Below, one piece after another: positions 11,913 through 23,653 of a DNA stretch of 64,000 bases. This stretch comes from Ooceraea biroi (taxonomy: Eukaryota; Arthropoda; Insecta; Hymenoptera; Formicidae): assembly GCF_003672135.1 (NCBI RefSeq), contig NC_039513.1, forward strand, positions 8,742,833 to 8,806,832, written 5' to 3'. Under the pieces are notes generated by a model. That model was not told the DNA's origin, did no database searches, and saw only the letters and a list, made by a program, of their open reading frames with translations. The stretch's first letter is position 1; every line of letters starts with the position of its first letter. A program made the translations under genes and the position numbers.

Positions 11913-12615
11913 GGGGGGAGCCTGCTTTAGAACGCTGAAAATAAGGTATATTTTACGAATTGGTTTTGGAGAAACTATACAGCGGATCATTATAAAACTT
12001 TGATGCATTTATTAGTACATGTTTAAAGATAAACAAAATTATTTTTTGATTTGAATACATCGCTCGTAGAGGTCGTCCTGGAGAAATCTTAGTGCAGCCG
12101 CGTCGCCGGCATTGCAAATTGGTGAGCATTCTCCTGCCTCCAAATTTCGTCTAAACTGAAAAATTGAAATATCTTCTCGTTATTTATGAATTCCCATCGT
12201 CGATGAACCAAAGAGAGAAGAAAAAAGTTGAAAAGTGCCAAAATGGTGGAGCTTAGAACACAAAAGTACGATTTTTAGGCAAAGTTGTTGAACTTTTTCA
12301 TGCAAAAGTAATTGTTTAACTTAATGTTTTTATGAATATTAAAGGTTCATCGACGATGGGAATTCATAAATAACGAGAAAATATTTCAATTTTTCAGTTT
12401 GGATGAAATTCGGAGGCAGGAGAATGCTCACCAATTTACAATGCCTCCAGGACGACCTCTACAGGCGATATATTCAAATCAAAAAATAATTTTTTTATCT
12501 TTAAACATGTACTAATAAATGCATCAAAGTTTTATAATGATCCGCTGTATAGTTTCTCCAAAAACAATTCGTAAAATTATACCTTATTTTCAACGTTCTA
12601 AAGCAGGCTCCCCCC
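11913..12615 (+). mobile_element. TTAA-flanked fold-back MITE, copy 1
   Basis: This 703-bp element is bounded by TTAA on both sides (11909-11912 and 12616-12619). Its ends are GGGGGGAGCCTGCTTTAG and the exact inverse complement. The two arms, roughly 280-300 bp each, pair almost throughout and flank a central loop of roughly 130 bp. The left arm alone carries a 25-base insertion (12084-12108), which gives the element an orientation. The exact TTAA duplication is the hallmark of piggyBac-type insertion, but no transposase is encoded, so the element is non-autonomous. The superfamily call rests on target site only. Confidence 0.9.
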
Positions 12616-14510
12616 TTAATGTCGTGTTGTCAGAAGCAGGATTACGCACGATATTACGAGCCCCCGTATATAATTGTGTATTTGATCGTAGGTGGATCTT
12701 GGTCCCTGTATAATTTCTCGTTACGCGACAATTCCGATGCGACAGATCTGTAACTCGCTTTTATCTCAAAATACAGTGATTCCAAAGATCGAGCGTGTTT
12801 TGTGAAAAGCAAAAATAGTAACGGAATGTAATAACACGAGTCTTAATGCATCCTGAAGTTACATAAACGCGTTTACCTTCAATGTGTACATAAAACAAAA
12901 TTGGAGAGGTATTACTAATTGCGGTGTAATAATTGAGCACGTGATAATTGCGTGCACTGTGTTATTTTTAAATTTCATATCGTCGTTATTTTACCAGCTG
13001 ATTGTACAATACTAATTAAAAGTGCGACGAATGATCGATTTTCATGAATAAACGAACAATCAAAATTAAATGCAAGCAATTAACGACAACCGGTATCGCG
13101 GTTTCGTTCTACATCGAATGTTCATGTCACGCAAGTGTTCCATTCACTCAATTTGCTATTCGTTTTCGTACATTTCACCGTCGAATTAAATAATACGCAC
13201 ACGTGCAATATAACGTAATGGAACATTTCATAAATTCGTGTGTAATTTTCGCGCTGCTTGATTTCGTCGGCTGCATAATGAGTTATTTCAAAGCTAAGAA
13301 TTTAACTGACGATTCACAAAAGCACGAGAAGCTAGCAGGGAAGCTTATGCACCTCGAAAGTTAATGAGGTTAATAGTCTCGTTACGAAAGAACGACGACT
13401 CGAATTACGCTCGTGAAAACGTGGCCGCTATTCCCAGAGTTCTCGCGCGAATAAATAATTCTCAGCGGGACGGATCGCCGCGTATCGAACAAAGCGACAT
13501 AGTCGGAATTAATTTGCTGTGGACGCACCTGCTGTTAACATACCGCAAGAAATTTCCCAAATTTTACCGCAAAACGAAACGTGCCGCGCGCGCTCCGCAG
13601 GCTTTTCATAAATCGTCATGCACGTAAGTCCGTTTAACTCGAAATTTATTCCGCCAACTCTCGACTTGGCGATATAACTGTCCCTCCGAGCGGAAGAGAG
13701 AAAGAGAAAGAAGGAGGACAAAGAAAAAAAACGGAAAGTGTGAAAGAGCAAACGAGCAGAAATACGCTCACTCGCGACCGTTGCTCCCTCTCCGGTCCAA
13801 GGGGCGGCAAAAAAGAGTCGTAAAGCGTATCGATGTGTCGATGTGGCGAACGAGCAGATATACGCGTTGCCCTCCTCGTGCCGGCACATTTATCGCGCGC
13901 GCTTAATTAGCGACCAAATAACGCGATTAACGGCGGCCGACCACGCGCGCGGCGCGACGCGGACGGTTTGTCGCGCTTGCCGCACGAATCGGCCGCGAAT
14001 CTCCGAAAACCTCCGCCGGATATCGGCGTATACCGCTGAAACTGTTGCACGCGACAGCTAGAACTGCAGCCGGCGTCCCACAGCTGGAGAAAAATTAACG
14101 ACACAAAGGGCCGAACAATAATGCGCGGCCCGCGCCGGTCGTTGCGCCGAGCTAGTTTATTCCCGACGACCGGAATATCGCAGTGATACCGGCGCAGCAC
14201 GCGATTTCCGTTATCAGAATTGCGTGTAATTTCGAAATAACGTAAAGTACACCTTCGTGATTTCTCGTGGCTATGATGCTGAAATTTGCTGCGCAAAGTA
14301 TGTTCTTGTTACTTTCTATCTGATATTCTTTCAAGTTGTACTCCTTACGTTAAAGTTTGTAAGCGTTATCGATGAGTCGTGTCGAAAGATAAAGGACAGA
14401 TGCGATTTTTGCCGTTACTCGTAAGGAGCCGGGAAACGAGGGGCGAGATGAATCGTCGAAACTTTTTGCTCGCCACGGTGTAAAACGCGCGGAATGGAAT
14501 GGAACTCGAG

Positions 14511-14554
14511 GTATCGGCTTTGCATTTGATCAAGCGTGCGATGAATAAGGAAAA
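14511..14554. repeat. Short duplicated segment, copy A
   Basis: About 44 bases starting GTATCGGCTTTGCATTTGAT recur in diverged form at 15152-15194 in the same orientation. Read on the minus strand both copies stay open and give similar peptides (FLIHRTLDQMQSRYLEF here, FLIRRAADQMQSRYFEF there). Origin unknown: it could be part of an unrecognised repeat family or a small local duplication. Confidence 0.7.
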
Positions 14555-15151
14555 CTTGGCCGCGTTCTATGCATCGGAAGCTGTTGCGCTCGTAAGCCTG
14601 AATTGTAAGTTCGCACAGCTGCGAGCCGCGCATACTGAGAAATAATATTACACGGGGAATAAATGATAGCATTCCGAATCGTAAATTATTCATAATAGCC
14701 ATGTCAATAAAGCCATTTTTAGCTTCCCCCATTATGAAATCTCTGAGGAATAGCGTGATTGTATAATAATTCAAAACGAATAGAGAGAGAAAGAGAGTTA
14801 CAATTCTTATAAAATTAATTTACATTAGAATAGTAATCGCGAGAAAATAAAACAAGAGCTACAAAACTACACGTTCGTTCGGCAACAGCAGCTCGAAAAT
14901 GTTTTTCATTCTTAAAAATAATTGGATGATTGCTAGGTTCTCCTAGCTTCAAGGCGAGTCAAACAGTTAGGGAAAAACGTCGTCAAATTATCATATTGCT
15001 TGCTGAAGACACTGACGGCGCCAATAACGATGACTTACTCGAAATAATCGGTATGCGGTGATGAAACTATTTTAGCGAGAGGTGAACGTAGGGAGGGAAG
15101 CGAAGGCAGAATTAGACTCTCACCCGGATACGGGGCAGAATAAAATTCAAA

Positions 15152-15194
15152 GTATCGGCTTTGCATTTGATCAGCGGCGCGGCGAATAAGGAAG
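15152..15194. repeat. Short duplicated segment, copy B
   Basis: Second copy of the segment at 14511-14554, about 640 bases away. The differences from copy A fall mostly in the stretch after TTTGATCA. No terminal repeats or target duplications could be seen around either copy. Confidence 0.7.
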
Positions 15195-17857
15195 CCCCGT
15201 ATCCTGCAGTATCCGTGCCCGCGACGAGGCGAATCAATCCTCGAACTTCAAAGGAATCTCACCGCTCTGATCCTTCGGGATTCCCTGATACGCGCGGAAG
15301 TCTTTAATCAGGGAACGCGGAATCGACGGTCCCCGACGGCACGTCAACCTCGGGAATGATCTCGCTCGCCATTGTCTTCGTGAGCCGACCCGTCCCGCCT
15401 GTCGCGTGGCATATTAATTAATTCGCTAATTATTAAACTAATTGGCGGCTTAATTGGCTCGCAAGACAAGCCTCGCACAGATGGAGGAATTGAGAGCTCA
15501 TGGAAGGGATTATAGAACGCTTGATTGTGCACAACGATATGTACGTTGAAGAACGTGCCAAGTGAGCCTTCAGACGCAATTCTTTTAGCCGTGCTTCTCC
15601 GGAGATGGAGGCTGAACTAGTCCAACGTTAGATTAGTATCTATTAGTATCTAATTGTCTCTTACAATCGTCCTAATTAATTGGCTCAATTAATTTGCTGT
15701 ATCCTGTACGTGGTAAAGCAATGTTCACCATTCGGAAATGCAATACCTCTTGATAATCAAACTCGAAAAGTACATTTAAGAATGCTGCAAGGAGAACTTG
15801 GGGAATTGGGAAACCGATGGGACGGATCTCCGTTTGTTCTTCCCTTTGCCCAGTCGTAAATTCATTATACGTTAGAGTGAGTATTGACAATCACAGAATA
15901 GCTGTTATATTATGTAATAGACGATATAGGGAAACGAGAGAAATGAGAGAGAGGCGACTTCCCGGAGCTGCGGCACGTCGCCGGACGTCCACGCGATGCG
16001 ATCGACCTTCCCTATCGATTATCGCTCGCGTGCGGAATGTGCCGAAATGCAATCGACGGTATTGCACACGGCAATATGCGTGCGCGATCGGACGGAGGGG
16101 TCCTTTAAGCGAACGCGAGATCGACAGCCCAGAGTGGTGCTCCAGCCTGCCGGGTCCCGCATCGCCTGGCTCTCGTTTTCCCATTGTTTCTGCGAGCGAC
16201 GTTGAGCACGCGGCCGAATAATAAATGCGATCTTGCCTCTCTCGCTCGCTCTACCACCACTCGTGGAGATCTAGTTCGGCAGTGGACAATGGCGATTGAA
16301 CGTACGAACCACATTGGAGTTCCTTCATTACCTCTCTCGCGTTGTCAATTACGCGTCCCGCCGCTACCGCGAGAGTAGACGGAGCGAGAGGAAGAGAGAG
16401 AGAGAGAGGGGAATTCGTCGGTTTTCTCCGTCGTGATTCTTTTCCCTCGTTTATTGTTTTGCTTCGATCATGCTGGAGAAAGCCACTCGATTAATGTCAC
16501 ACGGACGCGCGATTATGACACCAATCTTCATTAACACGGTGGCAGCCTCTATATCGCGGATCGCGTTTCGAGTGCCTCCGCTATAGTACGCGGGCAATAA
16601 TACGGCATCGTTTTCAGGGGGAGAATAGCTGATTAGAATCTTATTCTATATAAGGGATCCCGGTGCGGCTATAGCAACGCGTTTCTCGTTTCTCGCGAAA
16701 AACAGACCTCTCGAAGACGGGCGTCACGTTGCACAAGCTAAGTAAGCGGATTCTCCTTTTACCGGTCAACAATGAATCCTCGACGGCTTCCCGTGGCCCG
16801 CTTCCGTCAGTTACTACTCCCGGCCAGCGCCAAGTGTCTTCGCATTCACTGGCTTGGAGTGATTCGCGACAGAACACGGAGTTTAAGGGGACGCGAGCAA
16901 CGCAAGTGCATTCGTGTCGATTACCGTAATTGCTGCAATTCGTGAGGTCCCGGTTGGCTCGGCTGGCCGGCTGGTCGGGATAAGCAGCGTGGATGCAGGA
17001 CGGTGATGATCGATACGCTACTGGCGACTCGCTCGTAACAATGCGACCGATTATGGTAATTAAGCACGGAGACAAATATGAAATTAATACTTGAGCGTCT
17101 GTCACGCCGCGTAACGTTCCCACGGCACTATTAACCGCACGAGACGCGCATACATACGCAGGGCTTTTACACATGTGCCTGTGGGCTCGTGTGCCCGTGT
17201 GCACGCGCGCAATAACCAACCGATAATTTCGGTATCGGTTTGCGCGCAGGTATTACGGCCGCCATTGTTAATTGCGGCCATTGTTAAGGGGTCGGGTATT
17301 CCGATGCTGGCGAAGTTAATGCCCTATATTTTAGACCGATCCTGCACATCATATCGAGATAGGCTTGAGGAGACCAGAGAGAGAGAGAGAGCCGAGAGAG
17401 CGCGAAAGCACGCGTATTGTACGTGCCGATTGAATCGAATCACTTTGCATTGTTGATCCTGACCGCACGACTCGTTTATTTCGAAATTGATATTAAAAAA
17501 TTCATTTTACCATGACGAAAGCCCGTGTGGGAGCGATTTCCTCGAGAGACATGTTACAAACACACATACATGTTTTATTGTATTATTCGTTGTAACTGAC
17601 ACGTCGTTCCATAACGTACGTGAGTAACGAGAGTCGAAGGGACGCCCCTTGACGTATTCAAATACCGTGATTGTCGTCGTTGTAATTTATATATCGCCGC
17701 AAATTGTCGCAAATAAAATATCGTAATCGACATATCATGAGTGTTCTTCCTTTTTGCATAACTGTGTGCTAATGGGATTGCCAAACCGCTGCTCGTAGCA
17801 TCGCAAATTCGTGCAGCTGATTTCCAAGCGTCACCTCGACGCGCGAGCGAGTAGTAA

Positions 17858-18559
17858 GGGGGGAACCTGCTTTAGAACGTTGAAAATAAGGTATAATTTA
17901 CGAATTTTTTTGGAGAAACTATACAGCGGATCATTATAAAACTTTGATGCATTTATTAGTACATGTTTAAAGATAAACAAAATTATTTTTTGATTTGAAT
18001 ATATCGCCTGTAGAGGTCGTCCTGGAGGCATTGTAAATTCGTGAGCATTCTCCTGCCTCCAAATTTCATCCAAACTGAAAAATTGAAATATTTTCTCGTT
18101 ATTTATGAATTCCCATCGTCGATGAACCTTTAATATTCATAAAAACATTAAGTTAAACAATTACTTTTGCATGAAAAAGTTCAACAACTTTGCCTAAAAA
18201 TCGTACTTTTGTGTTCTAAGCTCCACCATTTTGGCACTTTTCAACTTTTTTCTTCTCTCTTTGGTTCATCGACGATGGGAATTCATAAATAACGAGAAGA
18301 TATTTCAATTTTTCAGTTTAGACGAAATTCGGAGGCAGGAGAATGCTCACCAATTTGCAATGCCGGCGACGCGGCTGCACTAAGATTTCTCCAGGACGAC
18401 CTCTACGAGCGATGTATTCAAATCAAAAAATAATTTTGTTTATCTTTAAATATGTACTAATAAATGCATCAAAGTTTTATAATGATCCGCTGTATAGTTT
18501 CTCCAAAAACAATTCGTAAAATATACCTTATTTTCAGCGTTCTAAAGCAGGCTCCCCCC
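17858..18559 (-). mobile_element. TTAA-flanked fold-back MITE, copy 2
   Basis: A 702-bp copy of the element at 11913, inserted in the opposite orientation: the 25-base arm insertion lies in the right arm here (18364-18388) and the loop is reverse-complemented. The right flank is TTAA (18560-18563); the left flank is GTAA (17854-17857), one base away from TTAA and probably a later mutation. The terminus shows GGGGGGAACC where copies 1 and 3 have GGGGGGAGCC. No coding capacity. Confidence 0.9.
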
Positions 18560-19668
18560 TTAAGCGATCGGGAATTCGGGGCCATTTAAGTCACTCCCGA
18601 CGGTGACTCTTTCGAATTAATCGTCGGCGCGGGATTGGAGCGCTCGCTACGGGGGATTATCTTAGGAGCAGACCAAACATCGTCCTGAGGGATTGAACGG
18701 GTTCCTGGAGGAAGGTTCCTTGGTGTGGCGACCTGGGACGCGGGATCCGAGGAGCCATCTGTCTTATTGCCGATGCGCAGCATGGCTCTCCCGTACCCTT
18801 CGCCCGTCCAATCTCCCGTCCTCCCTTATTCCTTGCGTGTTTACGTATGAAAATGATGCACTCCAGCGGACGGGCTCCTCTCTTGGTGCATTCCACCTTC
18901 GTCTGCTCGGAGGGTCCGACCTCCGATGCACGCGCGCGCGCGTTCGCAGGAATGACCTACATTATGCGCGCTCCCGTTACTGCGCTGTTATTATCCTTCC
19001 CCATTCGAAAGGCCATCCTGCAAGATCATTAATCTCGTGTACCTAGAAGCCGCCATTAAGGGAATTATTCGGAGAAGCGCGTTATTTCACGGACGACACG
19101 TACAAAGGGCGACTTTCAGGTTCGCTTTGATCGCTTCCGCGCGTGGATTATTAATTTTCTAAAAAATCGCTAATTCCTGCTGATCCCTCAGGGAATAGAA
19201 AAAACAACTGGAGAAGCACAGGAAATTGTTTGAAACAACACGCGCGTGCGTGATAACCGGCGGTGAAAAAAATCAAGCGATCACCCTCGTGGAACGTTAA
19301 CTCTTTCGAGTCCCCTGCTTTTCCTGCTTGGCGAATCAGGAAACCGCGCGTCGTAAAATAAATCATTCCGCGATACTTCGGGGACGTAATGATGCCTGAT
19401 TGATGACGCGTTTTTCGTCCCAGTTTGTTCGGACGTACGTGCGCTTCCCGTTACACGTTACTTCCCTCACGCAATTAATCACGATTACTGACCGCGATAT
19501 TAATGAAGACGCGGTTCGATGTTCGCCCACAATTGTAATTCGCGCTGTATGCAGATGTAACTTTAAATAGGAAAGTTATATATGCTCGCCTACGTGGCAG
19601 CGAAACACAACCAACCGTAAGCGAGCACCCATGATGTGCTAGTCGAAGTTGCCCCGACTCCCTCTCCC

Positions 19669-19690
19669 CTCTCTCTCTCTCTCTCTCTCG
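19669..19690. repeat. (CT)n microsatellite
   Basis: A run of about ten CT units in the beat intron. Confidence 0.85.
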
Positions 19691-20151
19691 TCTGTCTCCT
19701 ACTCTCAGGTATGTGCGATATTTGTGCACTTACGTACGTGCGCCGTGCACAGAGTGTTATTAAGCATGATAATAATTCGAGTGGAATACCACAACCCCTG
19801 GTAGCGACCGATCGCAGCGTGGCGATAAGAGCGAATTAATTCCATGATGATGCTAGCTTCGCTAGAGCGATCGTACTCGCGCATCACGCACGCACACATC
19901 AGTTACGAGTACGCCTGTTCCCTCTCCGTCTGTTCCCAGGGCACCAGGAGAAGCCGTTGCGCTCGCTTGATCTCGTTGTTGTAGCAAAATTTTATCAAAA
20001 CTTTTCAAGCCACTTTTCTCGATACGCCCGCGTTCCAGCTCTACCCGCATTAACCGCAGAAAAGTATCCGATGATATTGCGGTCGATTTTTCTCAATGTT
20101 TCAAACTAGGTTTAATCGAGAAAACAATTAATGATGAAAATAAAAAGAGGA

Positions 20152-20168
20152 AGAGAGAGAGAGAGAGA
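20152..20168. repeat. (GA)n microsatellite
   Basis: A run of about eight GA units in the beat intron. Confidence 0.85.
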
Positions 20169-22871
20169 ACTCGCCGAGAGCTTTGGGCTAAATCGCACAC
20201 AGGCGCGAAATCTTATTCTCCAACTTTAGATACGCTTCAATTCGATGGAGATGTTATTCGTTACTTCGTGATGATTAACGTTGCAAACGTCGTCCCGTGA
20301 GATATTCCCGCAGGTCGGAGACTGCGCGAAAACGCACGCAGTCGGAATCATAATGCCGTGTATATCGTTGAGTTTAATATTTAATCTGCATTTCGTAAGT
20401 GCGCACGTAAGTATACACGTTACTTCACTGTCGGCACGATGGAGCAGCTCTCGAGCAGCGTCGAGCGGTGATTCTCTCAGTAATATTCGCGTTCGTGAAG
20501 TCACTTGAACTCTAATCCGCGAGCATAAGCTCGAATCTCGCTCGCTTAATACGGCCAAAGAGGCATAGTCCGGATGAGGCTATCGGCCGGTACCTCTTGA
20601 ATGCACTACGAATAGGCAGATAGCGCAATCAGATGTAGCTACAGTTAGCAGATATTACCCCCTAATCCCGTGTGACTAGCCCTTTCGTTTCGTTATGTAT
20701 CATCTGCAACGGTAGCGCCGATAGTGCAATTCATCCCGTCGTAGTATGATTAACGTATCGGTTTCATTAACATCGTCTGCCTACTCATAAATAATACTTT
20801 TACGAAAATATACGAGGATAATAGATTCGCTTCTCTCTCGTACATTCGAGTCTGTCCACTCCATCAGCGTTAAAGTGAGTAATTTCGTTAATCTCTGTTG
20901 AGAAAACTAGTTTAAACTTCGCGCTAATTCTGCCCAATTGTCTCGGGAAGACTCGGGCATCAAATATCGATAGACAAATATCGGCACGACGAGACGCGTA
21001 GCGATGTACTCGACCCTTTTTCTCACGCGACCGTTGTAGCGAGCGAACAAATAAGTCGATCCACTGGCGAATAGCTTACCGATATAGAATTAAGGCGGAT
21101 TTGTGCACAGATCTGAAAAACGAAAAAGGCGACTGATATCTGGAAGTCACGGAATCAATCGGATGAGTAGAAATTTTTCTTTAATTTGATTTATGAGATT
21201 CTTTGCTTGAACAAAGCATTGGCTAATTTTGTATCTTCTTTTCTTGTGACTTTGAGGTTCACACGTATATTTTCTTGCTTATTTGTATGTGACTGATGTA
21301 TAATTATTTGAAACTGTTTGAATGCATTGTTACATATTTTTCGTAATTATATATATATACATTTTCTTTTGTTTATTGAAATACTGAACACATTTATTTA
21401 TACCTTATCTCGCACATTTGTAAAGGGAAATAATCAAGTTTCAACAATCTCGAAAATCGTTATTAATTTTTACTTGTTATTCATCGACTCATACATCTTT
21501 GTGTATTGCCATTTACATGTTTCTCAGACAGTTCGTATCATTTTAAACAGGTGGACATTGACGCCGCGCATTCCAGTGGCTGCCGATAAACCAAAGGTGC
21601 GCGATTTCACGAGTGACGTGGTGAGTTAACGAATGGTAAGGTTTTAATGAAACCCGGCTCCCTGAAATCCGTCTTCCTCGTCGGCAAACATCGATCGTCG
21701 TCTCGGCGAGATTACGCGTGCGAGCGCGATATTCTAATGGGGCGGCAGGCGTAGCCGGCCTTTCCTCGCGCATTTAGCCGAATGGGTTAAAACTGCGGTT
21801 ATTTGCGGTGCACTTCGATCGAATTGGCTGCCGTTTGCATAATCTCCTTCGTTGCCCGCTTCGTTCGCATTCCCGCGCACCTTTCTTCCGCTTGATTTCT
21901 CGCCCTCGCGCCCTCCTTTTTCCGTCCGCGCGAAAGCAATCGCGTTTCTTTGGAAACGAAGGGGAAATTCAGAGCCGGCGATCATGTGTGATTTATATTA
22001 AAAGATGGCCTTTTGCAAAACGAAAAAGGCGCAACGCCGACGAATCGTCCCGACTACGACTTCTTATCGACGATCGGGATTTCCGCAGATCGACTGCGTT
22101 TACGCGAACTCAACGACGACGACGATGTCGTTGACACTGGGGCGTTCTAGGAAGGGGAGACAAATGGTGTACCATGATCGCTTTGAGTCTTGCACGTAAC
22201 CGATTTGAATAAATTCTCGCACAGCCGTACAAATTGCTGGTCTTGCTCTTGACGTACCGAAATTGCGAGATTGTTTCCGCGGCGTGAAATAAAAATATTT
22301 GTCCGCGAGATTTATGGGTTTCGTCGGTCAAAAATACATCTCTCTTGAACACAAACATTTCTTACATATTTATTATAAATAATCTTGAAGCTGAGCGCCG
22401 CTTTTCCGTGCGCGATCGTTTGCGGGACCACAAACGGGGGCATTGCATTCGTAATTACCGCATATAAAATTATCGCATGCTAGATATCGCATGCTTTTGT
22501 GTGTAACATGACGCATGTGAATTTAACGAAATCCTGCGGCTCGAAATGCGAAATGATTTTGCGTTACATGAAACGAGCGGTTAGCGCGATGCGCGCACAA
22601 AGCGATAATCGTTAATGTCCATAGTAATTGTCCAGCGCGCGTTATTAATACAACTTAATTACTGGTAAGCAATCCGCGGGGCACGCGTATATATCCGCGA
22701 CAATCTCGCCGGTCGCCGGATGGGACGTGCGATACGCGCCCCCGAATTCGCAATGAGGATTGGAGCCTTTGCGCGCACGGATTACACCAGTTACGTCAAG
22801 TTTGTCGCGTTACATGGCTCGATGAGAAGTTAATTCTTGTTAAATTACGCCGGCTCTTGCTGCCATCTCTA

Positions 22872-22902
22872 CTATATATATTATATATATATATATATAT
22901 AT
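22872..22902. repeat. (TA)n microsatellite
   Basis: A run of TA units with a single break, in the beat intron shortly before the signal-peptide exon. Confidence 0.85.
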
Positions 22903-23604
22903 GTATGTACGCGTGTAATATATGTACGTAAAATTGTATATCGTTCCAAGTGAAAATTTCCCGGCGGGCGTTCGCTTTAAACGCCGCTGAATATTTATGA
23001 TCGCAATCTCTTTTCATCCTACAGCGAAACGAGGTTTACCTCCGTAACGGCGACGGGATGTACGCGGCGCGTATCCGCGATGACTTTAATAACTAGTTAG
23101 CGGATTAATTGCGTCACTTTGTCGCCGTTTATTTACCTATTACGTAGTTATCGGTGGAATGACGTATCGCCCGCCCGCTCGTGCGCGCGCGTGCGGGCGC
23201 GGGCGCGGGTGTGACAGGATTATTCACTATGCTAATCGCGCGCAGCGCTACTGCAGATAAATCTTACTCTGCCTTTCCGATTGCCGTGACGTTTCAGCAT
23301 CGTCGTTGAGAAGGGGATTTACAGTTCCCTCCGACAGCCATTGAAAACGTTGCGTCTGTCTTTGAGGGTAATTTAAAAATGATATCTCAGCAGCGAGGAT
23401 CGGATTCTATGTTCCTCAAAAAGAATTTCAAATATCCAGAGCGATTAAAATTACGTTGAGAAATTACGAAGGGTCGGCGTGTAGATCCTGACTGTTGAAA
23501 CATTAAGATCGCATTAAGAAGAATTAACAAAAATTATACAGCGAATTAGGAAAAGGAAAAGACATTTCGGGGTCGTAGTCCCAGCGAGATTAAAGCCGTC
23601 TTAC

Positions 23605-23653
23605 CTGTCATCAAGGAAGCGCAGAGCACGAGCGACAGTAGTACGAGCTGCAT
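23605..23653 (-). CDS. beat-like protein, exon 1 (start codon and signal peptide)
   Basis: The frame beginning at the ATG at 23653-23651 encodes MQLVLLSLVLCASLMT, a compact hydrophobic signal peptide. It ends with one extra base before a consensus donor (CAG then GTAAG). Joined to exon 2 this reads MTG-NGLQIQTLEVPNI, placing the mature N-terminus just before the first Ig domain, as expected for a beat protein. An in-frame upstream ATG at 23755 would add 34 charged residues (starting MNDEVLDSVDDEE) ahead of the hydrophobic stretch. That would bury the signal peptide, so the inner start was chosen. The upstream part is probably 5' untranslated sequence. Confidence 0.85.

Larger units (their letters stand above)
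1511..23604 (-). other. Intron 1 of the beat-like gene, about 22 kb
   Basis: This is inferred to be one intron because the signal-peptide exon at 23605-23653 and the Ig exon at 1256-1510 match in phase and no exon-like segment was found between them. It contains a rearranged mariner element, a truncated relative, two TTAA fold-back elements, several GA or TA microsatellites and a short duplicated segment near 14.5 and 15.2 kb. The stretches 1511-8416, 10436-11908, 12620-17853 and 18564-23604 otherwise show only scattered open frames with CpG-rich composition and no recognisable domain. Long first introns are common in neuronal Ig-family genes and may hold enhancers; no particular enhancer can be pointed to here. 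Confidence 0.7.
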
